Source: JANXMY01 sp965246745 | GTDB lineage: Bacteria; Armatimonadota; Armatimonadia; Armatimonadales; Capsulimonadaceae | Direction: 5' to 3' | DNA length: 64,000 bases | NCBI GenBank assembly: GCA_965246745.1 | Contig: OZ251980.1 | Coordinates: 186,001 to 250,000 of the forward strand | Shown: positions 31,899-40,597 of the stretch, piece by piece | Layout of the letters: every line of letters starts with the position of its first letter | Position numbering within the stretch: position 1 is the stretch's first letter | Made by a program: the position numbers and the translations under genes | Notes under the pieces: model-generated | Told to the model about the DNA's origin: nothing | Database searches by the model: none | Seen by the model: the letters and a program-made list of their open reading frames with translations, nothing else

Positions 31899-33188
31899 AT
31901 GCTTCCCCCTGCCCCGCCCCCGGCCTCCGCCGCGCTGTTTATTGACTGGGAAAACTTCAAATACAGCTTGTATGAGGTGAGCCGCCTGCCCAACATCGCC
32001 GCGCTGATGGACGCCGTGACTCAGCGCTATGGCCGCCCGCGCGTCGCTCGCGCGTATGCCGACTGGCAGGATTATTACCACCGGCGGTCGTGGGACCAAA
32101 TGAATTTGTATAACGCCGGGATTGAGCCGGTGTATGTGCCGGCCCGGCGGATACAGTTCGGGCAGGAGCGGATCAAAAACAGCGTAGACGTGAAGATGAG
32201 CCTGGACTGCCTGGAAGTGTCGTGGACGGAGCCGCAAATCCAGACCTTTGTGCTGGTCGCCGGGGACGCCGACTTTCTGCATGTCGCCGCCGCCCTGCGC
32301 CGCCGGGGCGCGACGGTTGTGATGATCAGCGTGTCCGGCAGCACGTCCGGCCGGCTGGCCGGCGCGGTAGACGAGATTATCTTTTACGACGAGCAGATTG
32401 ACCCCGCCGAAACTCCGATCAAAGACGCCGCGCCCAAAGAAGCCGCGCCGCCGAAACAATTTTCGAAACCCGACGCCGGCCCGACGCCGCCGGCAGTCAG
32501 CCGCCCGGCTCTGCCGGAAACGACGCTGCCCGAAGCGCAGGCGCTTCTGCTGGGCCTGCTGCGGGAGCAGCGCGGCACAGACGACGGGCGCGGCTACCCG
32601 CCGCTTTTGTCCTGGGTCAGCCTGCAAATGCCCGGCCGCGCCCCCCGGTTCCGGCCCGACGCGCACGGTTTGGACGGCTTCAAGGGGCTGATTGCCCGCA
32701 TGGAAGACGCCGGTCTGATTTTTATCGAGTCGGCGGGCATGACCAAGCGGATTTGGCTGCCGGAAGACGCCGATCAGGCCGTCAAGCCGCCCGCCCTGCC
32801 GCCGGAAGTTGCGGCGGCGCTGGCTGCGCCGGACACCGTGCCGGAGCCGCTGCGCGACGACCTCGCCGATGTGGTGCTGACTGCCGACGACATCCACAGC
32901 AGCCACCGGGAATACATGGCGCAGGGACTTTTGGCCCGCTTTTTGTACAACAAAGGCCACTGGGACCCCGCCGACCTGCCGCCGCAGGCCGCCCCGGCCC
33001 GGTCCGACGCCTGGCGCACCCGCGAGATGCGCGACATCCACAAGCTGATTGAAGACGCCCTCGATCTCGGCATTCTGCTCCGCAAAACCTACACGGACCC
33101 GTACAGCGGCGCGGAATTCCCAACTCTCGAGCTGGACGCCGACCACCCGTTCGTCCGCAAAACCTTTGCCGAGGAAAACGCCCGCTGA
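31899..33188 (+). CDS. NYN-domain protein with winged-helix-like C-terminal modules
   Basis: The 429-residue protein carries an N-terminal NYN/LabA-type PIN-like nuclease domain: LFIDWENFKYSLYE (first Asp), DVKMSLDCLE (middle Asp) and VLVAGDADFLHVAAALRRRG (third acidic cluster). After a Pro/Ala-rich linker (about 165-200), two segments of about 80 residues (from LLLGLLREQRGTDDGRGYPP, and from about residue 310) look like winged-helix or OST-HTH/LOTUS modules that bind RNA. I infer an RNA-processing role. The start is the ATG at 31899; an in-frame TTG lies 6 bases upstream. Confidence 0.8.
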   Translation: MLPPAPPPASAALFIDWENFKYSLYEVSRLPNIAALMDAVTQRYGRPRVARAYADWQDYYHRRSWDQMNLYNAGIEPVYVPARRIQFGQERIKNSVDVKMSLDCLEVSWTEPQIQTFVLVAGDADFLHVAAALRRRGATVVMISVSGSTSGRLAGAVDEIIFYDEQIDPAETPIKDAAPKEAAPPKQFSKPDAGPTPPAVSRPALPETTLPEAQALLLGLLREQRGTDDGRGYPPLLSWVSLQMPGRAPRFRPDAHGLDGFKGLIARMEDAGLIFIESAGMTKRIWLPEDADQAVKPPALPPEVAAALAAPDTVPEPLRDDLADVVLTADDIHSSHREYMAQGLLARFLYNKGHWDPADLPPQAAPARSDAWRTREMRDIHKLIEDALDLGILLRKTYTDPYSGAEFPTLELDADHPFVRKTFAEENAR

Positions 33189-33223
33189 GGCAGGCAAGCT
33201 CCCGCCGGCCGATTTCGCGCCGG

Positions 33224-33508
33224 CTAAAACCGAAACGCAGCCGCGCAGGCGACGGCGCAGACAAGCAGCAGCAGCACGCAAAGTGCGTCGTAGGCTTTTG
33301 CCCCCAAGCGTCTCCCTTGCTGCGTGCCGAGTTTCACTTTCGGCGGCGCGGCAAACTCCAAAATCAGCAGGTTGCCGTCCCGCTCCGCGATGTGGCCGAC
33401 GCTTGGGGGCGGCGGGCTTTGCCCGGTCGCTCCGAAATAATGCACGAGGCACAGCGGCGGCGCGTCGCTTTCTTCCTTTCGGTCAAATAACTCGATGTCC
33501 TGTGTCAT
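33224..33508 (-). CDS. Small tail-anchored membrane protein, hypothetical
   Basis: The 94-residue protein has a polar N-terminal part (residues 1-70, MTQDIELFDRKEESDAPPLC) and a single C-terminal hydrophobic helix (ALCVLLLLVCAVACAAAF), so it is probably tail-anchored. GGAGGAGAAACCC precedes the ATG, a strong ribosome-binding site that supports it as a real gene. It lies downstream of a terminator that closes the small-ORF unit at 33.6 kb. Function unknown. Confidence 0.65.
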   Translation of the reverse strand: MTQDIELFDRKEESDAPPLCLVHYFGATGQSPPPPSVGHIAERDGNLLILEFAAPPKVKLGTQQGRRLGAKAYDALCVLLLLVCAVACAAAFRF

Positions 33509-33537
33509 GGGTTTCTCCTCCGCGAGAAAAAAATCAC

Positions 33538-33588
33538 AAAAAAAGACGCTCCCCGCCCGGCGTTAAGCCTTTGCGGGGAGCGTCTTTT
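33538..33588 (-). terminator. Intrinsic terminator of the 42-residue ORF unit
   Basis: AGACGCTCCCCG (left) pairs with CGGGGAGCGTCT (right, ending near 33585), with A7 on the left and TTTT on the right. On the minus strand the hairpin is followed by seven T, so it terminates leftward transcription; it may also work rightward. Confidence 0.85.
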
Positions 33589-33611
33589 CGCTCACAGGAA
33601 TACGGTGAGAG

Positions 33612-33740
33612 TTAAGCGCAGCCTCCGTCAAAGGGAGCAGCGGGAGACCAATGCCCGGTGCCGGCCAGCGGCAGGCTCAGGCCGGTACGGCCCGACTCGC
33701 GGCTGTCGGTGACGCGTGCTGTGTTGTGGGTGGTAATCAT
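33612..33740 (-). CDS. Very small ORF (42 residues) with own promoter and terminator
   Basis: The ORF starts MITTHNTARVTDSRESGRTG and ends PFDGGCA. AAAGGAG lies 13 nt before the ATG, with a second GAGG 3 nt before it. A near-consensus promoter (33796-33825) lies upstream and an intrinsic terminator (33538-33588) downstream, so a short transcript is well supported; whether the peptide or the RNA matters is open. The unit resembles the one at 15256-15453. No hydrophobic helix or known toxin or bacteriocin pattern is present. Confidence 0.5.
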   Translation of the reverse strand: MITTHNTARVTDSRESGRTGLSLPLAGTGHWSPAAPFDGGCA

Positions 33741-33795
33741 GGTCCTCGGCTGCTCCTTTCGATTTAATGTGTCGTCAATTTCGGTAACGGGAGCA

Positions 33796-33825
33796 AGTGT
33801 ACCCGCGTGTTTCGGGACTTGTCAA
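33796..33825 (-). promoter_or_regulatory. Strong promoter for the 42-residue ORF unit
   Basis: On the minus strand TTGACA (33825-33820), 18 bp, TACACT (33801-33796). The predicted start lies about 50 nt before the ATG at 33740. Confidence 0.8.
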
Positions 33826-33850
33826 GCGCCGGGCGCAAAATAACATCAGT

Positions 33851-35065
33851 TTACAGCTTGTTGCTCGTGAACGCCTGGGCATAGATGCCGCCGCGCAGGG
33901 CATTCGAGGCCGCCTGAGCCAGCGTCGCCGGGGTCTGGCCGGGGTGCAGGGCGGCGTCGGCGGGGGTGAACGTAATCAGCGGGCGGTCGGACAGCAAAAC
34001 CTGGCTGCCGCTCGCTTCGACCTGGTAAAGCTGAAGGCCGGCGTCGAGCGAGGTATTGAACTTCGTTAAAATCGCCGGGACACGGCTGCCGTCCGGGTCG
34101 GCGAGTGTCGGCAGGGTGTGGCGGTTGAACTCAATGTCCACCCCGCCGGACGGGGCGGGATGGGCGGCGGCATGCGGGGCCGCCGTGACCGCGCGGATGG
34201 CATGAACCGTGATGGGAATATGCATCTCGGCCAGCTCGGCGGCGATGGCGCTGACCCGGTCGGCGGCTTCCGGGTGGTCCTGCAAGATGCCGAGCTGCAC
34301 CTGCGGGCGGGCGTTCTCAAAGTCGCCCAGCCGCTGCATAAAGGTCATCATGCCGACCGGGTTGAAGCCCGCTTTCTGCATCAAAATCGTCCCGCCGTGG
34401 TCGGCGTCGCGCTCGGCGGCCTGGCCGTACTTTGTGTTGAGCAGGCCGAGCTGAGTGTACTGCGCCCCGGCGGCGAGGTTGCCGAGGTCGCGGGCCGGGA
34501 CTTTGGCGAGAAGGGCGGCCAAAATGCCCGCCATCATGGCCGTGCTCATTTTGCTTTGCTCATGCGACAGCGACTGGATATGGTGGTGGGCGCTGTGGGT
34601 CATCTCGTGGGCCAGCACGCCGGCCAGCTCATCGTCGGAGCGGACGGTTTTGAGCAGGCCCGCGTTGAGATACACCTGGCCGCCGGGCAGGGAAAACGCA
34701 TTGACTTCCTTGTCGTCAATGACGTGAAAGTGCCAGGTGAACGGAAACACGCGGGAATTGCCGTAGCCTGCGGGCACTTCGGTGCTGTCGGCGACGGCGG
34801 CCAGCCGCCGGCCGATTTGCTCCACCCGCGCTGTCAGCGCGGGGTCTTTCAGCAGCTTGCCGGACTTCGCGATCTCTTCGGCGGCGTCCTGCCCCTGCTT
34901 GATCTCGTCGGCCATCTGCCGCCGGTCGTCCGCCGACAGCGGCGGCGCGGGCGTGACGGTCTCGATGCCGATGCTGTCCCCGGCCTGCGCGGGGCGGGCG
35001 ACGCTGACGCCGAGGCCCAAAAGCGCAAGCAGGGCCGCGCTCCGAAATGTCTGCGTATGTGTCAT
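33851..35065 (-). CDS. Secreted M48 family zinc metalloprotease
   Basis: The 404-residue protein has a signal peptide (about residues 8-28, PAQAG). The M48 core is clear: HEMTH at 153-157 provides two His ligands and Glu154, and AERDADH at 217-223 provides the Glu ligand. SLPGGQVYLNAGLL precedes the motif as in BepA/LoiP-type proteases that act on misassembled outer-membrane proteins. A TPR domain as in BepA is absent; the C-terminal 110 residues are of unknown fold. It is divergent from the HEXXH protein gene, with only 9 bases between the starts. Confidence 0.9.
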   Translation of the reverse strand: MTHTQTFRSAALLALLGLGVSVARPAQAGDSIGIETVTPAPPLSADDRRQMADEIKQGQDAAEEIAKSGKLLKDPALTARVEQIGRRLAAVADSTEVPAGYGNSRVFPFTWHFHVIDDKEVNAFSLPGGQVYLNAGLLKTVRSDDELAGVLAHEMTHSAHHHIQSLSHEQSKMSTAMMAGILAALLAKVPARDLGNLAAGAQYTQLGLLNTKYGQAAERDADHGGTILMQKAGFNPVGMMTFMQRLGDFENARPQVQLGILQDHPEAADRVSAIAAELAEMHIPITVHAIRAVTAAPHAAAHPAPSGGVDIEFNRHTLPTLADPDGSRVPAILTKFNTSLDAGLQLYQVEASGSQVLLSDRPLITFTPADAALHPGQTPATLAQAASNALRGGIYAQAFTSNKL

Positions 35066-35068
35066 AAT
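35063..35068 (+). promoter_or_regulatory. Putative -10 (CATAAT) overlapping the divergent start
   Basis: CATAAT ends 6 nt before the ATG at 35075 and overlaps the minus-strand start codon of the M48 gene. There is no Shine-Dalgarno and no clear -35. Confidence 0.35.
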
Positions 35069-35074
35069 GGCCTT

Positions 35075-36094
35075 ATGCTCCGTGCCTGCGTGTGTTTGTG
35101 TGCGTGTCTATGCTTGTGTTTGCTGACAAAAACTCTTGCGGCGGCCCCTGATTTCGCGGCCCTGACCGCCGCGCACCGGGCCGAGCCAGGCTCAAAGGCC
35201 GCAGCGGCGGCGCTGGAAAACGCCGTCGGCGCGGGCCTGCCGGAGCGGCTCGACCCAGGCTGGCTGCCGGACCTGCCGGTGGACGCTTCCCCTTTGCCTT
35301 ACGACTTGGGGACGCTGGTGGTTCCCCGCGCTTACCTGCCGACGGCGGCGGCGGAGCCGCAGCACGGCGAAAAGTTTGCGAAAGTCTGCTACCTGTACCT
35401 GCCTGCGCCAAGCCCGGCCCCGATGCCCCTGCTATGCGCCGTGCATTATCCGTCGGAAGCCGATGGCCCGCAGGCGGCGCGGATTGCCCGGCTGCTGGCG
35501 CTGGCGCATCAAACCCTGACCCGGCAGACCGGGCGCGAAGCCGCAAACGGCACGGCCCCGTTTGCGGTCTGGCTGGGGCGCGGCGGCGGCGCGGGGGGCG
35601 AGCAGTGGCGCTCGAACCTTTATTTGTACCACCTGGAAACGCCGCGCTCCTCGATTGAGTGGCTCCGCGAAGTGGTTCATGAGTATTCCCATCTGGCCCT
35701 GCCTGCCGTCGGCGGGTACGACGCGCCCGAATACTGGGCCGGCGGCTACCTCGGGGAGCGGCTTTTGGTCCGCTGGCTTCTGCGCCGGCCGGACGGCCCC
35801 GCCGCCGTTCGCGCCGTTTGGGGCGACTTCAGCGGCGCGGCCAATTTCGAGCGGCTGCTGATTGCCCCGCCGCTGGCGCTGTACCGAAAAATCGGGCCGA
35901 ACCCGCGCTGGCTGGCGCGAAAAGACGAGCGCGGCATGAGCTACTTGATTGGCGACGCGCTGGCGTTTGACGACCGTTACGGCTCGGTTCGGCTCGGCGA
36001 CGCGCTGTTCCGGCTGCCCCGGTTTCACGCGGCGACGGCGGCCGATTTCGCGGCGGCCCTGTCCGAGTCGCGCTCGGCATCGGGGCGCTTATGA
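35075..36094 (+). CDS. Secreted protein with HEXXH motif, putative metallopeptidase
   Basis: The 339-residue protein has a Cys-rich signal-like start (LRACVCLCACLCLCLLTKTLAAA). WLREVVHEYSHLALPAVGGY contains HEXXH (HEYSH, about residue 212), and a downstream Glu in PEYWAGGYLGERLL could be the third zinc ligand, as in gluzincins. I do not recognise the family. An open frame continues upstream of 35075, but that stretch is antisense to the M48 gene. It overlaps ispE by 4 bases and so is coupled to isoprenoid genes, probably without a functional link. Confidence 0.7.
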   Translation: MLRACVCLCACLCLCLLTKTLAAAPDFAALTAAHRAEPGSKAAAAALENAVGAGLPERLDPGWLPDLPVDASPLPYDLGTLVVPRAYLPTAAAEPQHGEKFAKVCYLYLPAPSPAPMPLLCAVHYPSEADGPQAARIARLLALAHQTLTRQTGREAANGTAPFAVWLGRGGGAGGEQWRSNLYLYHLETPRSSIEWLREVVHEYSHLALPAVGGYDAPEYWAGGYLGERLLVRWLLRRPDGPAAVRAVWGDFSGAANFERLLIAPPLALYRKIGPNPRWLARKDERGMSYLIGDALAFDDRYGSVRLGDALFRLPRFHAATAADFAAALSESRSASGRL

Positions 36095-36987
36095 GCACCA
36101 TCACGCTTCCTGCCTACGCCAAAATCAACCTGACGCTTGATGTCGGCCCGCGCCGGGCCGACGGCTACCACGAGGTACAGTCAGTCATGCAGACCATCGG
36201 CCTGCACGATACATTAGCCGCCGCGCGGGACGCGAAGCCCGGAGTTCACCTCGCCGTCACCGGCCCGGAAGCCGCCGGGGTGCCGCCGGACGAAACCAAT
36301 CTTGTACACAAAGCCGCCGTGCGGCTGCAAAAAATCGCGGCGGCGCGGGGGATCGTGCCGGGCAATGCAAGCGGCCTGGCGATCACCCTGCACAAGCGCA
36401 TTCCGTCGCAGGCGGGCCTCGGCGGGGGCAGCGCCGATGCCGCCGCCGCGCTGCGGGCCGCCGACGCCCTGCTCGGCCTCGGTCTTTCCGGCACGCGCCT
36501 GGCCGAGATCGGCGCGGCGCTTGGGGCCGATGTGCCGTTTTTTTTGACTGGCGGCACGGCGCTGGCCGCAGGGATCGGCGAAAAGATCACGCCGCTGCCG
36601 CCGCTGTCGCCCCCCTGGCCGCTCGTAATCGTTAAGCCGAGCGTCGGCGTTTCCACGGCGGCGGCGTATGCGGCGCTGGATGCGGTCCCGGATCGCCGAA
36701 GCGGCGGCGCGACGGCGCGGTGGCTGGAGTCGGGCGGCACGCCTGCCAATGACTTCGAGGCGGTCGTTTTTTCCCTGTACCCGGAAGTCGCAGCGGCGTA
36801 TGAATTATTGTCTTTGACAGCCGCCGGCGGGGAAAGTTTCACGCCGGGGCTGTGCGGCAGCGGTGCGGCGCTGTTTCTGCGAGCCGCGTCGCGCCCGGCG
36901 GCGGAAGCGATTGCCGAACAAGTGCGGGCGGCAGGGGCCGGCAAGGTGTGGGTCACGGAAACAGTGGGAGCAGAAGCAAGCGAATGA
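36091..36987 (+). CDS. ispE: 4-diphosphocytidyl-2-C-methyl-D-erythritol kinase
   Basis: IspE phosphorylates CDP-methylerythritol in the non-mevalonate isoprenoid pathway. The 298-residue GHMP kinase shows the substrate Lys region PAYAKINLTLDVG, RADGYHEVQSVMQTI, the ATP-binding loop PSQAGLGGGSADAAA and the conserved Asp in ALGADVPFFL. It overlaps both neighbours by 4 bases (ATGA). The following MobA-like gene is probably translated with it. Confidence 0.95.
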   Translation: MSTITLPAYAKINLTLDVGPRRADGYHEVQSVMQTIGLHDTLAAARDAKPGVHLAVTGPEAAGVPPDETNLVHKAAVRLQKIAAARGIVPGNASGLAITLHKRIPSQAGLGGGSADAAAALRAADALLGLGLSGTRLAEIGAALGADVPFFLTGGTALAAGIGEKITPLPPLSPPWPLVIVKPSVGVSTAAAYAALDAVPDRRSGGATARWLESGGTPANDFEAVVFSLYPEVAAAYELLSLTAAGGESFTPGLCGSGAALFLRAASRPAAEAIAEQVRAAGAGKVWVTETVGAEASE

Positions 36988-37745
36988 CAATCAACGCATT
37001 GGTGCTGGCGGGCGGCAAAAACAGCCGCGAGATGGCGGCCCTCGCCGGCACCGAAAACCGAGCGCTGACCCCGCTCGGAACTCAAGCCATGCTGGACTAT
37101 GTTGTCGCCGCGCTGGCCGCCGCGCCGTCGGTCGGGCGGATTTTCGTGGTCGGCGATGTGCCTGAAAGCGCGGCCTATGCGCGAGTCGCCCCCCAAGACA
37201 CACTGATCGGAAACCTGCGGGCGGGGCTGGACTCCGCCGGCGGCGGGGCGCGGGTTTTGGTCAGCACGTCGGACATTCCGTTTTTGACCGCCGAGGCTGC
37301 CGAAGACTTCGCGGTGCGGGCGCTGGCGACCGGAGCCGACCTGTGCTGCTCGTATGTGCCGCTGGCTGCCTGCACTGCGGCCTACCCGGAGATGAAGCGG
37401 ACTGCGGTGCGGCTGGCCGAAGGCCGGTTCACGCTGGGAAACTTGATGCTGGTCTCGCCGGAGTTTCTGAGCAGAAACGAAGCCGCGATTGCGGCGGCGT
37501 ATGCCGCCCGCAAAAGCCCCGCGCAGGTGGCACGGCTGCTCGGCGTCGGCCTGCTGCTGCGCCTGGCCGGAGCGCAGATGATTTCGCCGAAGCTGCTTGG
37601 GGTCCGCGCCCTGGAAGCCGCCGTGGGCCGGGTCCTCGGCGGCCGCGCCGCCGGCATCTGCTCGGCCTACGCCGAGATCGGCACCGACATAGACAAGCCT
37701 GCCGATGCCGCTGCGGCCCGCCGCCGGCTCAGCGGCGGCGGGTAA
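36984..37745 (+). CDS. MobA-like NTP transferase domain protein
   Basis: The 253-residue protein begins MTINALVLAGGKNSREMAAL, close to the LAGGxSxRMG loop of nucleotidyltransferases. VLVSTSDIPFLTAEAAEDF carries the metal-binding Asp. These enzymes transfer a nucleotide to small molecules (molybdopterin, sugars, choline). It is not an evident ispD, as the IspD signatures are missing. It overlaps ispE by 4 bases. The frame is open 44 codons upstream, but that part is a shadow of ispE. Confidence 0.75.
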   Translation: MTINALVLAGGKNSREMAALAGTENRALTPLGTQAMLDYVVAALAAAPSVGRIFVVGDVPESAAYARVAPQDTLIGNLRAGLDSAGGGARVLVSTSDIPFLTAEAAEDFAVRALATGADLCCSYVPLAACTAAYPEMKRTAVRLAEGRFTLGNLMLVSPEFLSRNEAAIAAAYAARKSPAQVARLLGVGLLLRLAGAQMISPKLLGVRALEAAVGRVLGGRAAGICSAYAEIGTDIDKPADAAAARRRLSGGG

Positions 37746-37771
37746 GCACGGCCTACTTTTCGGAACATGCC

Positions 37772-38620
37772 CTACTTTTCGCCGGACCCCGGCTCGGACA
37801 TTTTGCGGTGCACCTCGGCGGACAGCGCCGGCTCCATCAGCTCGGCTCCCACCCCCATGATTTTGGTTTTCAGCGACCCGGCAATCACTTTGTCTTTGCC
37901 GGCCATCAGTGCCTTGAACCCGTCCCGCGCGACATCGGCGGGGTCGTCTTTTTTGCCCGCGCCCGCCGCCGTATCTTCCATGTCCGCCCGGCGGAAAAAG
38001 TCGGTGTCGGTGACGCCCGGCAGCAGGGCGGTCACGGAAACGCCGGTGTCTTTCAGCTCGTTCCGCAGGGCTTCGGCGAACGAAAACACGAACGCTTTGG
38101 TTGCGCCGTAGACCGCTTCAAACGGGGCCGGCATGAGGCTCGCGACACTTGCCGTGAACAGCATCCGTCCTCTGCCCCGCGCGGCCATGTCCTGAGCCAA
38201 AAACTTGGCGATCTGCACGGTGGAAATGCAGTTGAGCTGGATCATGGAAATTTCTTCGTCCAGGCTGGTTTCCCGGAAGTCGCCGCCGACTCCGACTCCG
38301 GCGTTGATTGCGGCGGCGTCCACGGGCCGTCCGGCGGCCTGAAGGGCGGCATAAACGGCCTCGCCTCCGGCCCGCTGGGTCAAGTCCGCGCCGACCGTGC
38401 GGACCGAAGCGCCGAGCGCTTCGATTTCCGATGCCGCTGCGGACAGCCGGCTGTCGGCTTCGGCGGCCAGCAGCAAATCAAAGCCGCTGCGGGCGAATTC
38501 TTTGGCGAGTTCCAGTCCAATGCCGCTGGAAGCGCCGGTGACGACGGCGAAGGGTTTGGTTGTCGTGTCCATTTCTGTTTTTACCTCGGGTTTTTTGCCG
38601 GCGGGCGTCATCGGCGACAC
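37772..38620 (-). CDS. Short-chain dehydrogenase/reductase
   Basis: The 282-residue protein is a classical SDR: cofactor loop VVTGASSGIGLELA, NAG motif (INAGVGVGG), catalytic Ser (MLFTASVASL) and YxxxK (YGATKAFVFSFAEALRNEL). It resembles DltE/YqjQ-like SDRs. AGGGGG precedes the ATG at 38620; an internal ATG at 38572 (MDTTTKPFAVVTG) is also possible and would remove a short polar tail. It is convergent with the MobA-like gene. Substrate unknown. Confidence 0.85.
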   Translation of the reverse strand: MSPMTPAGKKPEVKTEMDTTTKPFAVVTGASSGIGLELAKEFARSGFDLLLAAEADSRLSAAASEIEALGASVRTVGADLTQRAGGEAVYAALQAAGRPVDAAAINAGVGVGGDFRETSLDEEISMIQLNCISTVQIAKFLAQDMAARGRGRMLFTASVASLMPAPFEAVYGATKAFVFSFAEALRNELKDTGVSVTALLPGVTDTDFFRRADMEDTAAGAGKKDDPADVARDGFKALMAGKDKVIAGSLKTKIMGVGAELMEPALSAEVHRKMSEPGSGEK

Positions 38621-38811
38621 CCCCTGACAGTGTATTTCCCAATTTGCAGAAAGTTATGCCCCGTTCTTGGCATACGTTTCCGCTTTGAGCCGCCGGCCCA
38701 TTGCCGCCCCGCTGCCCGGACAGCCGCGAAAAATAATTTTTCACGGTGCCGGGTTTTCGTTGTGTTATGGCATACTAATTGCTATGTAGCAGAACAAGGA
38801 GATTTCATCTG

Positions 38812-39408
38812 ATGCTGTTTCGCACTGCCGTTTCGTCTGTCCTTATGCCTTCGCTTTTTACCCTGCCGATCGTTTCAGCTTTGATGCTGACAGGCGCTCC
38901 CGCGCACGCGCAGAGCGATGCCTTTTTGTATGTGGGCGCAAACAAGCAGCAGACACGCTTCGGGGCCGGCAGCGGTCAGGTTTCCGCGCAGGGAGTCACG
39001 GCGTCGGGCTTGTACGCTTTGATCAACGCCACTTCCGGGACCACCGATTTTCGGGGCTTGTCGGCGTTCGGCACCGGCGTGATCACCGTCACCGGCGGAA
39101 CCTTTCGGGAGCTGGCGACCGGCGGCGACGGCAAAATCAACTTGATCGGCACCAACTTGACCCAAAGCGCAACGTTTCAGAACCTGACCGGCACGCCGTT
39201 TTACACGGTCAGCGGCATTCTGGCGGAAAGCAGCACGCCGTTTACCGCCCAGTACAACGCGCTCAGCACCGGCACGCTGGAGTTTGACGGCATCGCGGCG
39301 GTTCCCGGCGGCGCTCCGGTGCCGGAAGCGTCCACGCTGGTCTCGCTTGCCCTGCTTCTGCTCGGCGGCGGCGGCTTGGCCTTGAAGCGCCGCAAAGCAC
39401 GCGCTTGA
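38812..39408 (+). CDS. PEP-CTERM sorting domain protein
   Basis: The 198-residue exported protein has a signal peptide (cleavage near APAHA|QSD, about residue 33) and a C-terminal sorting signal: VPEASTLVSLALLLLGGGG then LALKRRKARA, i.e. the VPE motif, hydrophobic helix and basic tail recognised by an exosortase. The middle is beta-rich and low-complexity. No exosortase gene is present in the window. AAGGAG lies about 10 nt before the ATG; CATACT at 38771-38776 may be the -10. Confidence 0.88.
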   Translation: MLFRTAVSSVLMPSLFTLPIVSALMLTGAPAHAQSDAFLYVGANKQQTRFGAGSGQVSAQGVTASGLYALINATSGTTDFRGLSAFGTGVITVTGGTFRELATGGDGKINLIGTNLTQSATFQNLTGTPFYTVSGILAESSTPFTAQYNALSTGTLEFDGIAAVPGGAPVPEASTLVSLALLLLGGGGLALKRRKARA

Positions 39409-39414
39409 AACTTT

Positions 39415-40515
39415 TTATCCCGCTGCGTTCCAGCAGTCCGGCGATGTGAGCAGATCGAGCGTCGCCGACTGCACGTCGGACGTTTGCGCGGTCGTGGTGT
39501 AAAAGATCGACTCGCGCAGCAGCCGCTGAGCGGGCGACGACAAGAGGTGCGCACCGCCGCCGGTCGCGGTGATGACCGCCAGGGCGGCGCGGGTCGCCAG
39601 CGTGATCGCTTCCGCGCGGGCATGGAACGCCCGCTCTTTGTACTCCGGCCGGTCCGCGCACGACCCGTTCCAGCGCAGCGCGTCGGCCCGGCAGGCATCA
39701 ATCTCGCGCCCAAACTCGTCGGCGGCGTCGGCAAACGCCGCGCTGCGCCGCTGCTCGGCCAAGCGGCGCAGCGCAAACACGCTGCCGCGCCCGCAGCCGA
39801 GCGGCAGAAACACATGGCCGGTGACCCCGCAAAAGTCGCTGCGCTTCAGGGCTTCGGCAGGCCGCTCGTACAGCACAAACTCGTCGGGCAGAAACAATTT
39901 GTCTAAGACGACTTCGACGGTGTCCGACGCGTTCATCACGACCAGCGGGATCGCCGGACCGGGTTTTAGTGCCGCGTCGTTTCCGGCTTTCGGGACATAA
40001 AAGTAAATGTGATCGGCTTCCGGCAGCCGCACCGCGCCGAGAATAAACGAGTCGAGTAACCCCCAGCCCGTCACCCAGGGCGCTTTGCCGGACACGACAT
40101 AGCCGCCGGACACCCGCTCCGCCGTGACCATCGGCGGACCGCCGCGCCGAAGCTGGGAAAACGCCACCCCGCACAACTCTTTCCCCGACGCAAACCGGGG
40201 CAGCTTTTCGTCTTTGAGCGATTGACTGCACCCCCCGCCGACAAAACCGCCGCCGGCGTGAAGCTGCTGTTGAACAAACGCCGTGACCCCGCAGGCCGAC
40301 GCCATCAGCTCGGTGTATTCCCGCCGGGCGGCGTCGTCGGCTCCGAGGCCGCCGTACTCGGGCGCGATGCCCAGCCCGAAAAAGCCGCGCTCGGCCAGGG
40401 TTCGCACATTGGCTTCCACCGGCCCGTGGATGCCGCCCTGGTCGGCGGCCTGTGCGCCGGGCCGGAACACGTCGTCGGCGAGGAGCCGCGCGGCCCCTAA
40501 AATCTGTTCGCTCAT
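39415..40515 (-). CDS. Acyl-CoA dehydrogenase-like flavoprotein
   Basis: The 366-residue protein follows the acyl-CoA dehydrogenase layout: N-terminal helices (ERGFFGLGIAPEYGGLGAD), a middle beta domain (VSGGYVVSGKAPWVTGWGLLD) and C-terminal helices. I cannot place the usual catalytic Glu with confidence, and the middle domain lacks the classic CxTEPxxGSD segment (it reads CGVAFSQLRRGGPPM). It may therefore act on a non-CoA substrate. It is convergent with the PEP-CTERM gene (6 bases apart) and divergent from the glycosyltransferase. Confidence 0.75.
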   Translation of the reverse strand: MSEQILGAARLLADDVFRPGAQAADQGGIHGPVEANVRTLAERGFFGLGIAPEYGGLGADDAARREYTELMASACGVTAFVQQQLHAGGGFVGGGCSQSLKDEKLPRFASGKELCGVAFSQLRRGGPPMVTAERVSGGYVVSGKAPWVTGWGLLDSFILGAVRLPEADHIYFYVPKAGNDAALKPGPAIPLVVMNASDTVEVVLDKLFLPDEFVLYERPAEALKRSDFCGVTGHVFLPLGCGRGSVFALRRLAEQRRSAAFADAADEFGREIDACRADALRWNGSCADRPEYKERAFHARAEAITLATRAALAVITATGGGAHLLSSPAQRLLRESIFYTTTAQTSDVQSATLDLLTSPDCWNAAG

Positions 40516-40521
40516 GGGAGA

Positions 40522-40527
40522 AGTATA
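40522..40527 (-). promoter_or_regulatory. Putative -10 (TATACT) for the acyl-CoA dehydrogenase-like gene
   Basis: On the minus strand TATACT ends 6 nt before the ATG at 40515 and the intervening TCTCCC is not a ribosome-binding site, so a leaderless mRNA is predicted. Confidence 0.5.
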
Positions 40528-40583
40528 CCCAACTGCGCCGCGTTCTCCCGTTCCCAGGAGTCAGTTCCCACGCGTCAATGGGG

Positions 40584-40589
40584 TACACT
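40584..40589 (+). promoter_or_regulatory. Putative -10 (TACACT) for the glycosyltransferase gene
   Basis: TACACT ends 8 nt before the ATG at 40598, with no ribosome-binding site between. Confidence 0.45.
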
Positions 40590-40597
40590 ACGGCTGC

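Noticed and set aside
34118..35074. Upstream extension of the HEXXH protein gene
   Set aside because: It is antisense to the M48 protease; the signal-like sequence begins at 35075.
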